Source: Puccinellia tenuiflora
Taxonomy: Eukaryota > Streptophyta > Magnoliopsida > Poales > Poaceae
Direction of reading: 5' to 3'
DNA length: 64,000 nucleotides
Assembly (NCBI GenBank): GCA_012064385.1
Contig: QRDG01000060.1
Span: 124,001 to 188,000 of the forward strand
Shown: piece after piece, positions 42,289 through 54,166 of the stretch
Numbering within the stretch: position 1 is the stretch's first letter
How the letters are laid out: each line of letters begins with the position of its first letter
Translations under genes and position numbers: made by a program
Notes under the pieces: generated by a model
The model's input: the letters and a program-made list of their open reading frames with translations, nothing else
Database searches by the model: none
What the model was told of the DNA's origin: nothing

Positions 42289-44120
42289 GCACTTATAAGG
42301 TGGTCTATTAGTTTCTATCTATTTGGATGTTGATCTTTCGGTGAGCCGTTTTGGTAGTTGATTCACAAAAAAAAGCCTGTTTTGGCACTAAAAATAAAAA
42401 ATGGGTTTTTTATTCAACGAAAACCCTAAACTCTTTAGTCCATACTATTATACAACCAAGATACACCAGTGTGTCAAATATTGCCTCATTCCGACATTTT
42501 TTTCTATGTTAAATGTCATACCCTAGCTTATTTCAGTCGAAAACCATACATCTTTATACCTCGTAGCTTATTTCTATGAAGGTTTTTTATAAAAACCTCC
42601 ATAACTCATGTTTATAATTTTTTTCAGGTGGTAGGTTAAATAAAAAGATGCCATGTGAAGGTTTTCCATTTTTTTTTGAATTAGTTATGTCTAACCCTAA
42701 CCCGAAATCGAGACCGTAAACCCTAACGATAAACCTAAACCTAACCGTAGCTTCGATCCAGCAAAAAACGTCAAAGATCTCTAAAGAAAGTATACATTGT
42801 CAATCTAAAAGTGATTTTTTCAAAAAATCATGACCAAACTATGCGGCACTCGTAGTTCAAATCAGACCCACTTCAAGCGAAATCGGCAGGAATTTATCTG
42901 AAATGTTTGAAACACCTAAGTATGTTTTTATATCGAAACCCAGGGTTAAATGCACTTATAAGATGGTCTACTATTTTCTATCTATTTGGATGTTTCTCTT
43001 TCGGTGAGCCGTTTTGGTAGCTGCTTCATAAAAAAAGACTGTTTTGACACAAAAAAATGAAAAATGGGTTTTTTATTCAACGAAAATCCTAAACCCCTTA
43101 GTCAATACTATTCTACAACCAAGATACACCAGTGTGTCAAATATTGCCTCATTCCGACATTTTTTGCTATGTTAAATGTCATACCCTAGCTTATTTCAGT
43201 CGAAAACCATACATCTTTATACCTCGTACCTCATTTATGTGAAGGTTTTTTATAAAAACCTCCATAACTCATGTTTATAATTTTTCCTGGTGGTAGGTCA
43301 AATAAAATAATGCCATGTGAAGGTTTTCCATTTTCTTGATTTTTTTTAATTAGTTATGTCTAACCCTAGCCTGAAACTGAGACCGTAAACCCTAACGATA
43401 AACCTAAACCTAACCGTAACTTCGATCCAGCACAAACCGTCAAAGATCTCTAAAGAAAGTATACATTGTGGATCTAAAAGTGATTTTTTTCAAAAAATCA
43501 TGACCAAACTATGCGTCACTCGTAGTTCAAATCAGATCCACTTCCAGCGAAATCGGCAGGAACTTATCTGAAATGTTTGAAACATCTAAGTATGTTTTTA
43601 TATCGAAACCCAGAGTTAAATGCACTTATAAGATGGTCTATTATTTTCTATCTATTTGGATGTTTCTCTTTCGGTGAGTCGTTTTGTTAGCTGCTTCACA
43701 AAAAAAGCCTGTTTTGACACTAAAAAATGAAAAATAGGTTTTTTATTCAACGAAAACCCTAAACCCCTTAGTCAATACCATTCTACAACCAAGATACACC
43801 AGTGAGTCAAATATTGGCTCATTATGACATTTTTTGCTATGTTAAATGTCATACACTAGCTTATTTCAGTCGAAAACCATACATCTTTATAGCTCGTAGC
43901 TCATTTCTATTAAGTTTTTTTTTATAAAAACCTCCATAACTCATGTTTATAATTTTTTCCAGATGGTAGGTCAAATAAAAGGATGCCATGTGAAGATTTT
44001 TTATTTTTTTTTTATTTTTTTTTGAATTAATTATTTCTAACCCTAGCCCGAAACCGAGACCCACTTCCAGCGAAATCGTCAGGAACTTATTTAAAATGTT
44101 TAAAATACCTAAATATGTTT
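42289..44120. repeat. Three tandem copies of a 660-670-bp unit
   Basis: TGCACTTATAAGRTGGTCTA starts a unit at about 42289, 42951 and 43621. The first two are nearly full length. The third lacks about 150 bp after CCGAAACCGAGAC. The units are AT-rich and non-coding. Confidence 0.85.
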
Positions 44121-44466
44121 TTATATACAAAGGTTTTTGTGATGCAAAAGATGATGTGGATGAAATATTTGAATTCCTCTCATTTTTCTAATCGATTTAG
44201 GTATTTTATTTGTCAAATTTCAATTTACGGACTTAAAGATATGAATTATTCCATATTAAATGTAAAAAGGAAAAAAAATAAAGTAAATTCATTTTATTGT
44301 TATTTATTCGAAATATACTATTACATAATCATTGTTACTTTACTCAAACAAATTTTTAAAATTTAAACAATGAAAAGTGTAACATCATAACCGAGGGGTT
44401 AATATGATTGATAGGGTACTAATATCAGTAAGTTCTAATTTCTCATTTGGAAGATATGTTGGAAGG

Positions 44467-45919
44467 TGAAAGAACAAGCTATGTCCCGGATGTCGCCTAG
44501 AAGGGGGGGGGGGGGGGTAAATAGGCGATTAAAACTTTTTCTATTAAGGGCTTGATAATTGCGGAATAAAACTAGGTGTTTAAATTAACAAGCCAACAAC
44601 CTAAAATTTTAGGTTTTCCTAAAGTGCACCAACAACTTATGCTAAACAAGGCAAGCAACAAGGTGATAGCAAGATATAGACTTCAAGCATGATGGCTATC
44701 ACAATGTAAATTTGCATAAGTAAAAGCTCGGGTATAGAGATAACCGAGGCACGCAGAGACGAGGATGTATTCCCGAGTTCCTCCTTGTTAAGTGAGTACG
44801 TCTCGTTGGAGGGGTGTGAGCTCGCCACAAAAGGCCTACTCAAGATGCCACAAAGGCCTCACCCTATTCTCCGATGAACCGCACCCAAAGGTTTGGTTCA
44901 ACTTCCACTATCGGAATCCTTCGGGGCGGATTCCGGAGCCCTTACACCACTAAGCTTGGGGCACGCATCCACAACCGAATTGGAGGCTCCCAAGAATCAC
45001 CACAACACCGTCTAGGGTCCAATGACCCAAGAGTAACAAGCTCCCAACCTTCAATCCCACGAATCACCGTGGGGAGCACAACCCAATGCAACTAATGCAA
45101 AAGGCAAGAACACACCAAGTGGTCAAATCCTTCTCCCCAAAATCCAACCAAAGCAACTAATGCTATGGAGGGATTTAGGAGGAAGAACAAAGGAGAAACA
45201 CCAAGAACTCCAAAATCTAGATCCCACGAGTTCCCCCCACTTAGAGGAGATTTTGTTTGGTTGAAATGTAGATCTAGATCTCCTCTCTCTTTTCCCTCAA
45301 AGATATGCAAGAAGACGCATATGAAAACCGTTTTCGGTGAACTTGGCTTTGTCATGACAAGCACGACAAGCACCAAGACGACACCACGATAAGAGATAAA
45401 TAAGAACCAATAAATATGATTGCATGGATGCAAAGGTTTGTGCTCTCTACGATGATACGATCACAATATTCGGTCGAGAGCCCCTCTTGATAGTACGGTT
45501 ACCTATCCTATAATCCGGTCTCTCACTAAACAACATGAGACCGATAAAATAGAAACCCTATCAAGATCATATCTTTGCCTTGCGCTTAAACCACTTGAGG
45601 TCGATGAAGACGATCTTCATCTCCTCAATATGCACCACCTTCCTCGATTGCACTTCGGTGAAGATTCACATGATGCTCCCCCATACACCAAGATGGGAGA
45701 CACACTCTTCGGCGTATCTTCACTTGGCCTTGAGTGATGATCAACCCGCACAAAGACTTGATCAACACAAACTTCTTCTTTCCTTAGCCTTGACTCCAAC
45801 AAATGGAGATCAAGCAACTCAAATGGACACACCTATAAATATAGCTCAATACAAATATTAGTCCATAGAGATTGTCATTAATTACCAAAACCATGCATGG
45901 GGGCAACCATGCACTTTCA
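44467..45919 (-). repeat. 3' LTR of the copia element (carries a 619-bp deletion)
   Basis: 1,453 bp against 2,039 bp for the other LTR. The missing segment corresponds to 52432-53050 and is bounded by the four-base direct repeat AGAA. A G-run of about 15 near 44505 is shared with the other LTR. Elsewhere the two LTRs differ by few bases, which points to a recent insertion. Confidence 0.92.
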
Positions 45920-48900
45920 ATCTCCCCCATTTTGGTAATTGATGACAATCCCTTATTAAGAGGGTTTATATAATGAATAAAGCATCCTTGCAAGACAAAC
46001 AAGCAAGGATGCAAAGCGCATTAAGGGCAAATGCAACAAAAGCATAAAACCCAAATTCTCTTAAACCCTCTAAACTTCTCCCCCATTGGCATCGATTGCC
46101 GAAATGGGAAGAAAAATTTAGAGAGTCAATATAATATGAGTTCCTCCATAAAGGAGATGACAATCCCTTTTAACGAAAAATTAGAGGAAATCAAACTATA
46201 TTGAGGATCAAAAGATTGCAAAAAGGATTAAATCATTTTAACCATCTCCACAAAGGAGAAAAGCAATCAAAAAGATCCAAAGCGAGAGTTCTAAATAAAA
46301 ATGGAGAAGCTCCCCATTATTCATGCACTATTGAGGAGTGCACAAAAATGGCATCCTCGCTCCCCCAAAATCATCTAGAACACTCAACAAGTGCAAGAGT
46401 GCATAATGCAAAAGCAAATCATAGCACTTGCACCAAAGATGTGGTTGAGCCATAAGGAGATACCAATTTTCAAAAATTCATCATAAGATAGGCCCAACCG
46501 AAATAAAAGGATCTTTTAAAGAAATATGTTCACACGCTTAGGGATACCAATTGGAAACTAAAACCAATTGAAAATGCCAAAAGCTAGTGAGAGCATTTAG
46601 CCAATAAAATTCAACATGCTCACCATGATAAGCATGAAGTCAAAAGATCCAACAAATACATGAGTGCAAAGATACCAATAAAAAATAAGACAAGCACTCA
46701 TGAGACACATTTGGAACCACAAAAGAATTATAGATGAAAAACAAGGTGGCTCGAGGAAAAAGGATACCAACTAAAAGGTGACCTCTCTCATATGTATAGG
46801 TTTCTAATTAGACAAATCATTGAAGATATACATCCGCAAAGAAACATATACATACGAAATGGTTCGGGAAAAAGAGAACAAGATATCCAAAAGGAAGTCA
46901 TAAATATACAAACGAGATTGTTGCTTAAAGCATAGCACATAGCTCAAATTTATCTCATTGTATATAAATGAACTTCAAATATATCAAATGCATCACACAT
47001 ATCACTAGGGAACAAGAGATAGTGGAGATGCTTTGAGTTAGGCAACAAGTATCACAAGGAAATAATATCAATTGCAGAAAAGGTTTTTGCAAATTCATCA
47101 CACATATCACAAAGATATATTAAGTGAAGGAAAATGCCAAAACCACAACAATTGCATATAAGAGCTTTCATGCCAAGAGATAACCTACACAAGGTTGGAA
47201 CTAGAAAAGTATGCATGGGATAGATACTTGTTACCGGGATGCATTGATGATGAAGATGATGAGAGTTTGTTTGTCATCAAAGCTTGACTCCGACAATCAC
47301 ACGGTGAGAACACCTTCCTTATGAATGAGGCAAGCATCCAATGCATCTCCATTGTACCTAAAACAAAATTAGAATACAAAATGGTTCCCGTACTCATTGG
47401 GTTCCATAGTAGTTAGATCAACTACAATATATAGGAAACACTCGACATAAATATGTGCATATAGATATGAAATTGAATTTCATGCACATCTTAGCCGATT
47501 TAGGATTCGGTGGAGTATCCCCTATATATTGGATCAAGAAAGATAAGCATGCTAAAATAATACAAACACTAGTAAATATGCATGCAGAGACTTGTAAGAA
47601 CCAAACAAGATACAATTTGGACGAGAACACAAAGTAAACCAAATAAATCAAGAAGAGAGCACACCAAGGTGTGACACAAAAAGATTGTCCAAATTATATC
47701 AAAATCCAAATCAACACATGATTGAGGAGAAATCAAATCAACATATGATTGATTCCAAAACACATCAACACATGAAGTGTGATATCAAAAGGAATCAAAT
47801 CAACACAACAAATGATCGATAAGACACCAATTGAAGATAAGATACCAATTAAAACAAAAAATATCAACTAGGAGAAAAGATACCAAGAAGAGGGTGATAC
47901 TTGACCGAAATCAAGTAAAGTAAAATAAGGCAAAAAGGTATCAAGACTCCCACAATAAATATCAATTGGAACAAATATCTATGGAGGAGATATTAAATTC
48001 CAATTAATACCAATTGAAGGTACCAAAACATAAGATAAAGAATCAAATGCCAATTGAAAGGATCAAATATTGATAGATAGAATAGTGTTCTAAATAAAAG
48101 GGAATGCTCCTCCAAGATTAATGCATTATCTTGGATATTTGCATTTGAATACGAAATGAACACGCAGGGGATCATTACTATCCAAATTTTATCTATAACA
48201 CTAAACACTACAGATTAAAAAATAGATCCATTCAAAAGGCAAGGAAGGCAATAAATAGGGCAATTTAAAGCAAGAGCCAATGTGAAGATGATCTACAAAA
48301 TCCACCACAATTACTAGAAACACTTGTCATGGACAAGGAGTATATGGAGACATTTCTCGGTGGTATATAGGAATGATGTTCAAGACCAACTTCACAACAA
48401 ACAAGTATATGGCAAGAGATAAGAATTAAAGCACCATATTTTGGAAAAAGGTTTGTTGGTAGTTTCAACTATTCGAACCAACCGGCAAAGCCATGGTTAG
48501 AATAATATGAAACAAATGATTTCTCACATAATATATGGAAATGCATATTAGAGAAAAACCACACCAAGCAACCTCACACAAACAAGAACCAAAGGGTAAC
48601 CACAAAGGAAAAAAAGGAACTTGTTTGAGCAAACATGCCACATAGGAATTAGATAATGTACAATATCAAATCTAAGTGGCAAACCTAAAATGTTCACATC
48701 TTTATGGGATTATAATATGCACATAGCTTATTACTCCCCCATAATGTGATAATTCATTTTATTTTTAAACAAGAGGCAAATAAAACCAACTAGAGAAATT
48801 AATGGACATTATAGAATTTGAATTTCTCATGAATATGACATACCACATAGTAGCTATATAATATTGAAATATCAATACTAGGTGGTGTGGCTCATGTATA

Positions 48901-49359
48901 CACATTTTTAGGTTTGTGAGGTGCACAAAGCACATCACTCCCCCAAAATGGGATAGTCCATTAATATCTCAAAGAGCAAAATGAAATCCACACAAGATTT
49001 AATAAATCTCAACACAAAGTTACACATACATGATACACAACTATCTTACATAACCTTGAGTAACAAGACAAGTAGGAAGGAAGCATATCACATACAAGCA
49101 CATGCTAGGAACAAAACTAACACATGCAAGGGAGGAAGCAACTTTCAATGTATATATGAGTTAAATACATGTTACCGCAAGGAGGAAGCATTGGATATGA
49201 GATAGATATGTGATCCTCCAATTGACTTGGCTTGAGAAATAAAACCATGAAGATCCCTTAATTCTTCAAAAATAGCCAAGTCACCAATGTCCTGCACCAT
49301 CACCTATTGATCAAGTTGAACTTGTTGGTCCCCAACCAAGTTGGGTCCTAAGAGGTTAG
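45920..49359 (-). other. Non-coding internal region of the copia element, rich in TTGGTATC motifs
   Basis: 3.4 kb of A-rich (plus strand) sequence without coding frames. GATACCAA or close variants recur at about 46465, 46538, 46668, 46764, 47845 and 47880, with relatives such as AATACCAATTG near 48003. On the element's own strand this reads TTGGTATC, the first eight bases of its primer-binding site. Confidence 0.7.
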
Positions 49360-51563
49360 TCACACTAGGTTTGGGAACCAAATGGTGCTTTTCTTGACAC
49401 CACTTTGAGCTCCCACATATTTGGCAAACACATTGCCATTTCTATCCTTCCCAAGAGAATAAATATCATCAATTATGATAGGGTTGGGTGAGGTACCGTT
49501 AGTGCATGAAGAAGCAAGATGACCTTTGCCGCGGCAAAGGTAGCAACACCGACTCTTCTTCTTCTTAATGGGCTCCTCAACTTGAGGAGCATTAACTTGA
49601 GTCTTCTTAGGAGGTGGCCTTTGTTCAACTCGTGGTTGAGCACGAGATTGAACAAGAGGCCGCTTCCCTAGTTGCTTCTCACTAAGAGGCTTCTTCATCA
49701 TTGGACAATCCCGAACATGGTGCCCTTCTAGCTTGCACTTGAAGCAAATAATCTTGGCCGGATTCTTGATTTGAACTTGGCCCTTCTTCTTCTTCTCAAC
49801 CGTGGACTTGATCTTGTTGTTGAAGTTGAATCCAAGTCCACTCTTGTCATTCGGGGATTGTTGTGCACTCAACATGTTGTCAAGTGCACGCTTCCCTTCA
49901 TGACGCTTTTCCAAGTCATTCTTCAAAGAAGTGACTTGGGCCTTGAGGTCTTTTATTTCCTCTACATGGTTAGTGATAACACAAGAACTAGAGGAGGTAG
50001 ATGCATCATTGTTAGAGCAACAAGGCAAAGCAAGTAATTCATCACAAGATGTAGCAACATTTTTAGTGGATGAACTACTAGGACTAGCACATGGTAATAT
50101 AGCATTTTTAGTTACGGTTGTGCTATTATCCACATGAGGCTCACTAGATGTTACCTTTGTAGTGATGGCCTCATGAGCTAACTTAAGACAAGCATAGGAT
50201 GCAAGAAGTTCATAATTAGAGCTAGATAGCTTTTCATGATTTGTTTCCAACTTCTCATACTTGCTAGTTAGCAATTCAAGTTGAGCCCTTAGCTCAACAT
50301 TCTCTTTCGACATAGATGCTTCACAAGAAACTGAGTTAGTAGCACAAGCATCATTGACATTAGGGATGGAAGAAGAAATCTTAGCAAGCTCTTCATTTAA
50401 TCTAGCATTTTCATTTTTCGTGACCTTATATTTAGCAATAGCATGGTCATATTCTTTAATGATTTTAGCAATTATTTCATTATGAGACTCCTCGATAGAA
50501 TCTAGTTTCTCCTCAAGAGAAGCACGAGTCTCTTGCTCTTCCTCAAGAGCATCTTCTAATGATGCTTTCTCCATAGCATCATCTCTTTCGATCTTACGCT
50601 TTTCTTCAAGGTTTGCTTCCAAGGCCTCAATAGTTTCCCCACGCTCAATAAGAGTGCTCATGATTTCAAAGAGGTTAGCTTGGGCACTTTTATTGCTAGG
50701 AAGGGCTTTAAGAATTATTAGACCTTTATTTTGAAGCATAGCATTAACCTTTTCCACATCATCTTTTTCATCATTATTATTATCATTGCTAGAAGAAGAT
50801 TTAGCCATAAGGCAATGAGAGGTGGATGAAGATAAGCAATAAGATTTTGAACTACTTAAGTTCACATCTTGTTCCACAATTAGTTGGGTTTCCTCTACAT
50901 TAATATTCATGCAAGAGTTAGAGGGAACACAAGCATTTTTATCATTGGAACAAGATAAAGCAAGCATATCATAAAGAGATTTATCCAAGCAATTTTAGAT
51001 GATATGCAAGGACTATCAACACTAGCATGTAAATCATTTATAGTGCTATGTGTGTTGAGGTCCAAAGATGAATCATTGCAACAAGATAGAGATAGATGAT
51101 CATCAACAATGAGCTCACTATCCAAATTGCAAAAACCACCACTACTCACCATCACATTAGTTTGTGGCTTACCACATTTTGGTGAAGTAGATGAAGACGA
51201 GAGCTCGTCACGGCCGGAGGTGGAGGGAGAGAAATCATCCTCAATAGAGTTGGACACTCCGTATTTTTCTTGAAGCTTGGTCCATAATTCATGAGTATCC
51301 CGGAGAGGCATGATTGACTCGAAAACTACAACACTCACAAATTTGCAAAACTCATTAGAAGCTAGAGCATCTAGATATAAGTTTTTCTCATCCTCTAAAG
51401 TCGTACTTTCGTAATCCTTTGGAGGAGAAAAACCTATATCTAAGATACGCTCAATATTGGGGTCTAAGACCCGTAAGTGATTAAGCATATGAGTTTTCCA
51501 AACATTAAAATTTGTGCCATTAAATCTAAACAAGGAATTGTGTACTAAATCCCTAGACGACAT
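49360..51563 (-). pseudogene. Copia gag polyprotein with a frameshift
   Basis: The first frame (51563 to about 50990) starts MSSRDLVHNSLFRFNG and has the UBN2/gag block: N-F-N-V-W-K-T-H-M-L-N-H-L, then F-E-S-I-M-P-L-R-D-T-H-E-L-W-T-K-L-Q-E-K-Y-G. A frameshift of one or two bases near 50990 moves to the second frame (to 49360), a long Ser/Asn- and Glu-rich coiled coil. That is followed by two zinc knuckles, C-F-K-C-K-L-E-G-H-H-V-R-D-C and C-Y-L-C-R-G-K-G-H-L-A-S-S-C. It stops after S-T-I-W-F-P-N-L-V, where an autonomous copia polyprotein would continue into protease and integrase. Confidence 0.88.
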
Positions 51564-51601
51564 CTTTACTCTCTAGGCGGTAAAGCCAAATAAGAGAGAC
51601 G

Positions 51602-51617
51602 AGGCTCTGATACCAAT
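51602..51617 (-). other. Primer-binding site of the copia element
   Basis: On the minus strand the sequence directly inside the 5' LTR reads ATTGGTATCAGAGCC. TGGTATCAGAGC is the usual complement of the 3' end of initiator tRNA-Met used by many plant copia elements. Confidence 0.9.
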
Positions 51618-53656
51618 TGAAAGAACAAGCTATGTCCCGGATGTCGCCTAGAGGGGGGGGGGGGGGGTGAACAGGCGATTAAAACCTTTTCTATTTAGGG
51701 GCTTGATAATTGCGGAATAAAACTAGGTGTTTAAATTAACAAGCCAACAACCTAAAATTCTAGACAAGACAAGTAACAAGGTGATAGCAAGATATAGACT
51801 TCAAGCACGATGGCTATCACAATGTAAATTTGCATAAGTAAAAGCTCGGGTATAGAGATAACCGAGTCACGCGGAGACGAGGATGTATTCCCGAGTTCCT
51901 CCTTGTTAAGGGAGTACATCTCGTTGGAGGGGTGTGACCTCGCCACAAAAGGCCTACTCAAGATGACACAAAGGCCTCACCCTATTCTCCGATGAACCGC
52001 ACCCAAAGGTTTGTTTCAGCTTCCACTATCGGAATCCTTCGGGGCGGATTCCGGAGCCCTTACACCACTAAGCTTGGGGCACGCATCCACAACCGAATTG
52101 GAGGCTTCGAAAAATCACCACAACACCGTCTAGGGTCCAATGACCCAAGAGTAACAAGCTCCCAACCTTCAATCCCACGAATCACCGTGGGGAGCACAAC
52201 CCAATGCAACTAATGCAAAAGGCAAGAACACACCAAGTGGTCAAATCCTTCTCCCCAAAATCCAACCAAAGCAACTAATGCTATGGAGGGATTTAGGAGG
52301 AAGAACAAAGAAGAAACACCAAGAACTCCAAAATCTAGATCCCACGAGTTCCCCCCACTTAGAGGAGATTTTGTTTGGTTGAAATATAGATCTAGATCTC
52401 CTCTCTCTTTTCTCTCAAAGATATGCAAGAATCATGGGAGGAATTGGGAGAGGGGCAAGCTTTTCAAGGTCAACAATGGTGGGAGAGAGAGGGGAAAACG
52501 TGCTCAACCATTTGGGAAGAAGGGGGCCTTATATAGGTCCCCAAGAAAAAGAGCCATTGCAGGAAAAACGGGACCGGATATTCCGGTTCATGTTTGGACC
52601 GGAATTTCCGCCCCCCCCCCCAAGTCGCGCACCAGATGAAACTTCTGGAGGTAACCGGATATTTCGAATCAGATATTTCTAGAAGGACCGAAATATCCGG
52701 TTTTCTAAAAACTGACAAAACAGCAAAACAAAAACTGCAATAACTTTTTCATCCGGACTCCGATTTCGATGATCTTGGTCTCGTTGGACTCGCAACGAAA
52801 AGCTCTACAAGATCGTGCAGAGAAACATCATTTTCCAACATGATATTATAAAAACAAATGGGGAAAGGTTAAACCTCTATTTTGGAAACCGGAAATGCCG
52901 AATCTTTTGCAATTGAAGTCCGAATGAGGACAACAAAAGCAACCTTTGAAAATGGCAAACAAGCAATGGAGATTTTGCAAAGAAATGGAAGAGGTAAATC
53001 TTCCGCACGGATGAACCGGCAAAATCTCCAATACCAAAACCGCAATAGAAGACGCATATGAAAACCGTTTTCGGTGAACTTGGCTTTGTCATGACAAGCA
53101 CGACAAGCACCAAGACCACACCACGATAAGAGACAAATAAGAACCAATAAATATGATTGCATGGATGCAAAGGTTTGTGCTCTCTACGACGATACGATCA
53201 CGATATTCGGTCGAGAGCCCCTCTTGATAGTACGGTTACCTATCCTATAATCCGGTCTCTCACTAAACAACATGAGACCGGTAAAATAGAAACCCTATCA
53301 AGATCATATCTTTGCCTTGCGCTTAAACCACTTGAGGTCGATGAATACGATCTTCATCTCCTCAATATGCACCACCTTCCTCGATTGCGCTTCGGTGAAG
53401 ATTCACATGATGCTCCCCCATACACCAAGATGGGAGACGCACTCTTCGGCATATCTTCACTTGGCCTTGAGTGATGATCAACCCGCACAAAGCCTTGATC
53501 AACACAAACTTCTTCTTTCCTTAACCTTGACTCCAACAAATGAAGATCAAGCAACTCAAATGGACACACCTATAAATATAGCTCAATACACATATTAGTC
53601 CATATAGATTGTCATTAATTATCAAAACCATACATGGGGGCAACCATGCACTTTCA
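51618..53656 (-). repeat. 5' LTR of the copia element
   Basis: The full-length LTR, 2,039 bp. Compared with the other LTR it lacks about 33 bp near 51760 but keeps the 619 bp at 52432-53050, which contains CCGGATATTCCGG-type inverted motifs and a run of 10 C at 52611-52620. It starts (minus sense) TGAAAGTGCATGG and ends GCTTGTTCTTTCA. Confidence 0.92.
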
Positions 53657-54030
53657 GAAGGAACTCAAAAGTTAAGCGTGCTCGGACTGGAGGATGGGTG
53701 ACCGACTGGGAAGTTTGACTAGGATACGTACTTTGACCTATAATAATTAAGTGTGCAATTAAGGATTAAGTATGTGACTAAGTCGAAAATTTCGAAATAC
53801 AAATAAAAAGAATTAAAAAAAGATCAAAAAAATTAAAATAAATTGAAAAAAATTCAAAATTCAAAATAATTGGAAAACCTAATCCGACGGTATATTTACC
53901 TATGCCTACGGGGTACTACGTCGACGGCAAAAGATGCTAGGCCGACGGCAAAAGGCCATCGGCACCTGAGCTCATTCCTGTAGTGGCTCCTTATTCTGGT
54001 ACCTTTATCAACCCTGAAGCTCTGCGATGT

Positions 54031-54166
54031 GCCATGCTTGTGTATGTGAGTCTACATTGTATTGGTGTAAAAAAAAGCCATCCTCTTATAAAAATAATTC
54101 TTTAATCTTTCTATGTGTGAAAGACAAGATTCCCATATAATAACGGCGAGTAGCAAAAGTCCGCTC
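54031..54166. repeat. Right copy of the direct repeat bracketing the second CACTA
   Basis: Partner of 41687-41827 in the same orientation. It starts 42 bp after the CACTA's right target duplication. Confidence 0.75.

Larger units (their letters stand above)
44462..53661 (-). mobile_element. Copia-type LTR retrotransposon, gag only, with 5-bp target duplication
   Basis: The element 44467-53656 is flanked by GAAGG (44462-44466 and 53657-53661). In minus orientation the 5' LTR is 51618-53656 and the 3' LTR is 44467-45919; both begin TG and end CA. Next to the 5' LTR the primer-binding site reads TTGGTATCAGAGCC, matching initiator tRNA-Met. Next to the 3' LTR is a purine tract AAAATGGGGGAGA. The internal 5.7 kb codes for gag only; I see no protease, integrase or reverse transcriptase, so it must depend on another element. 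Confidence 0.92.
41825..53988. mobile_element. Second non-autonomous CACTA, split by a copia element
   Basis: The element 41828-53985 starts CACTACAGGAATGAG, three variable bases, AGGTGCCG; its right end is the exact inverse of both blocks. GCT flanks it on each side (41825-41827, 53986-53988). Both subterminal regions carry GCCGACGGC/GCCGTCGGC repeats. After removing the retrotransposon it is about 3 kb, without a transposase; its interior is a 660-bp tandem repeat. Confidence 0.9.
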
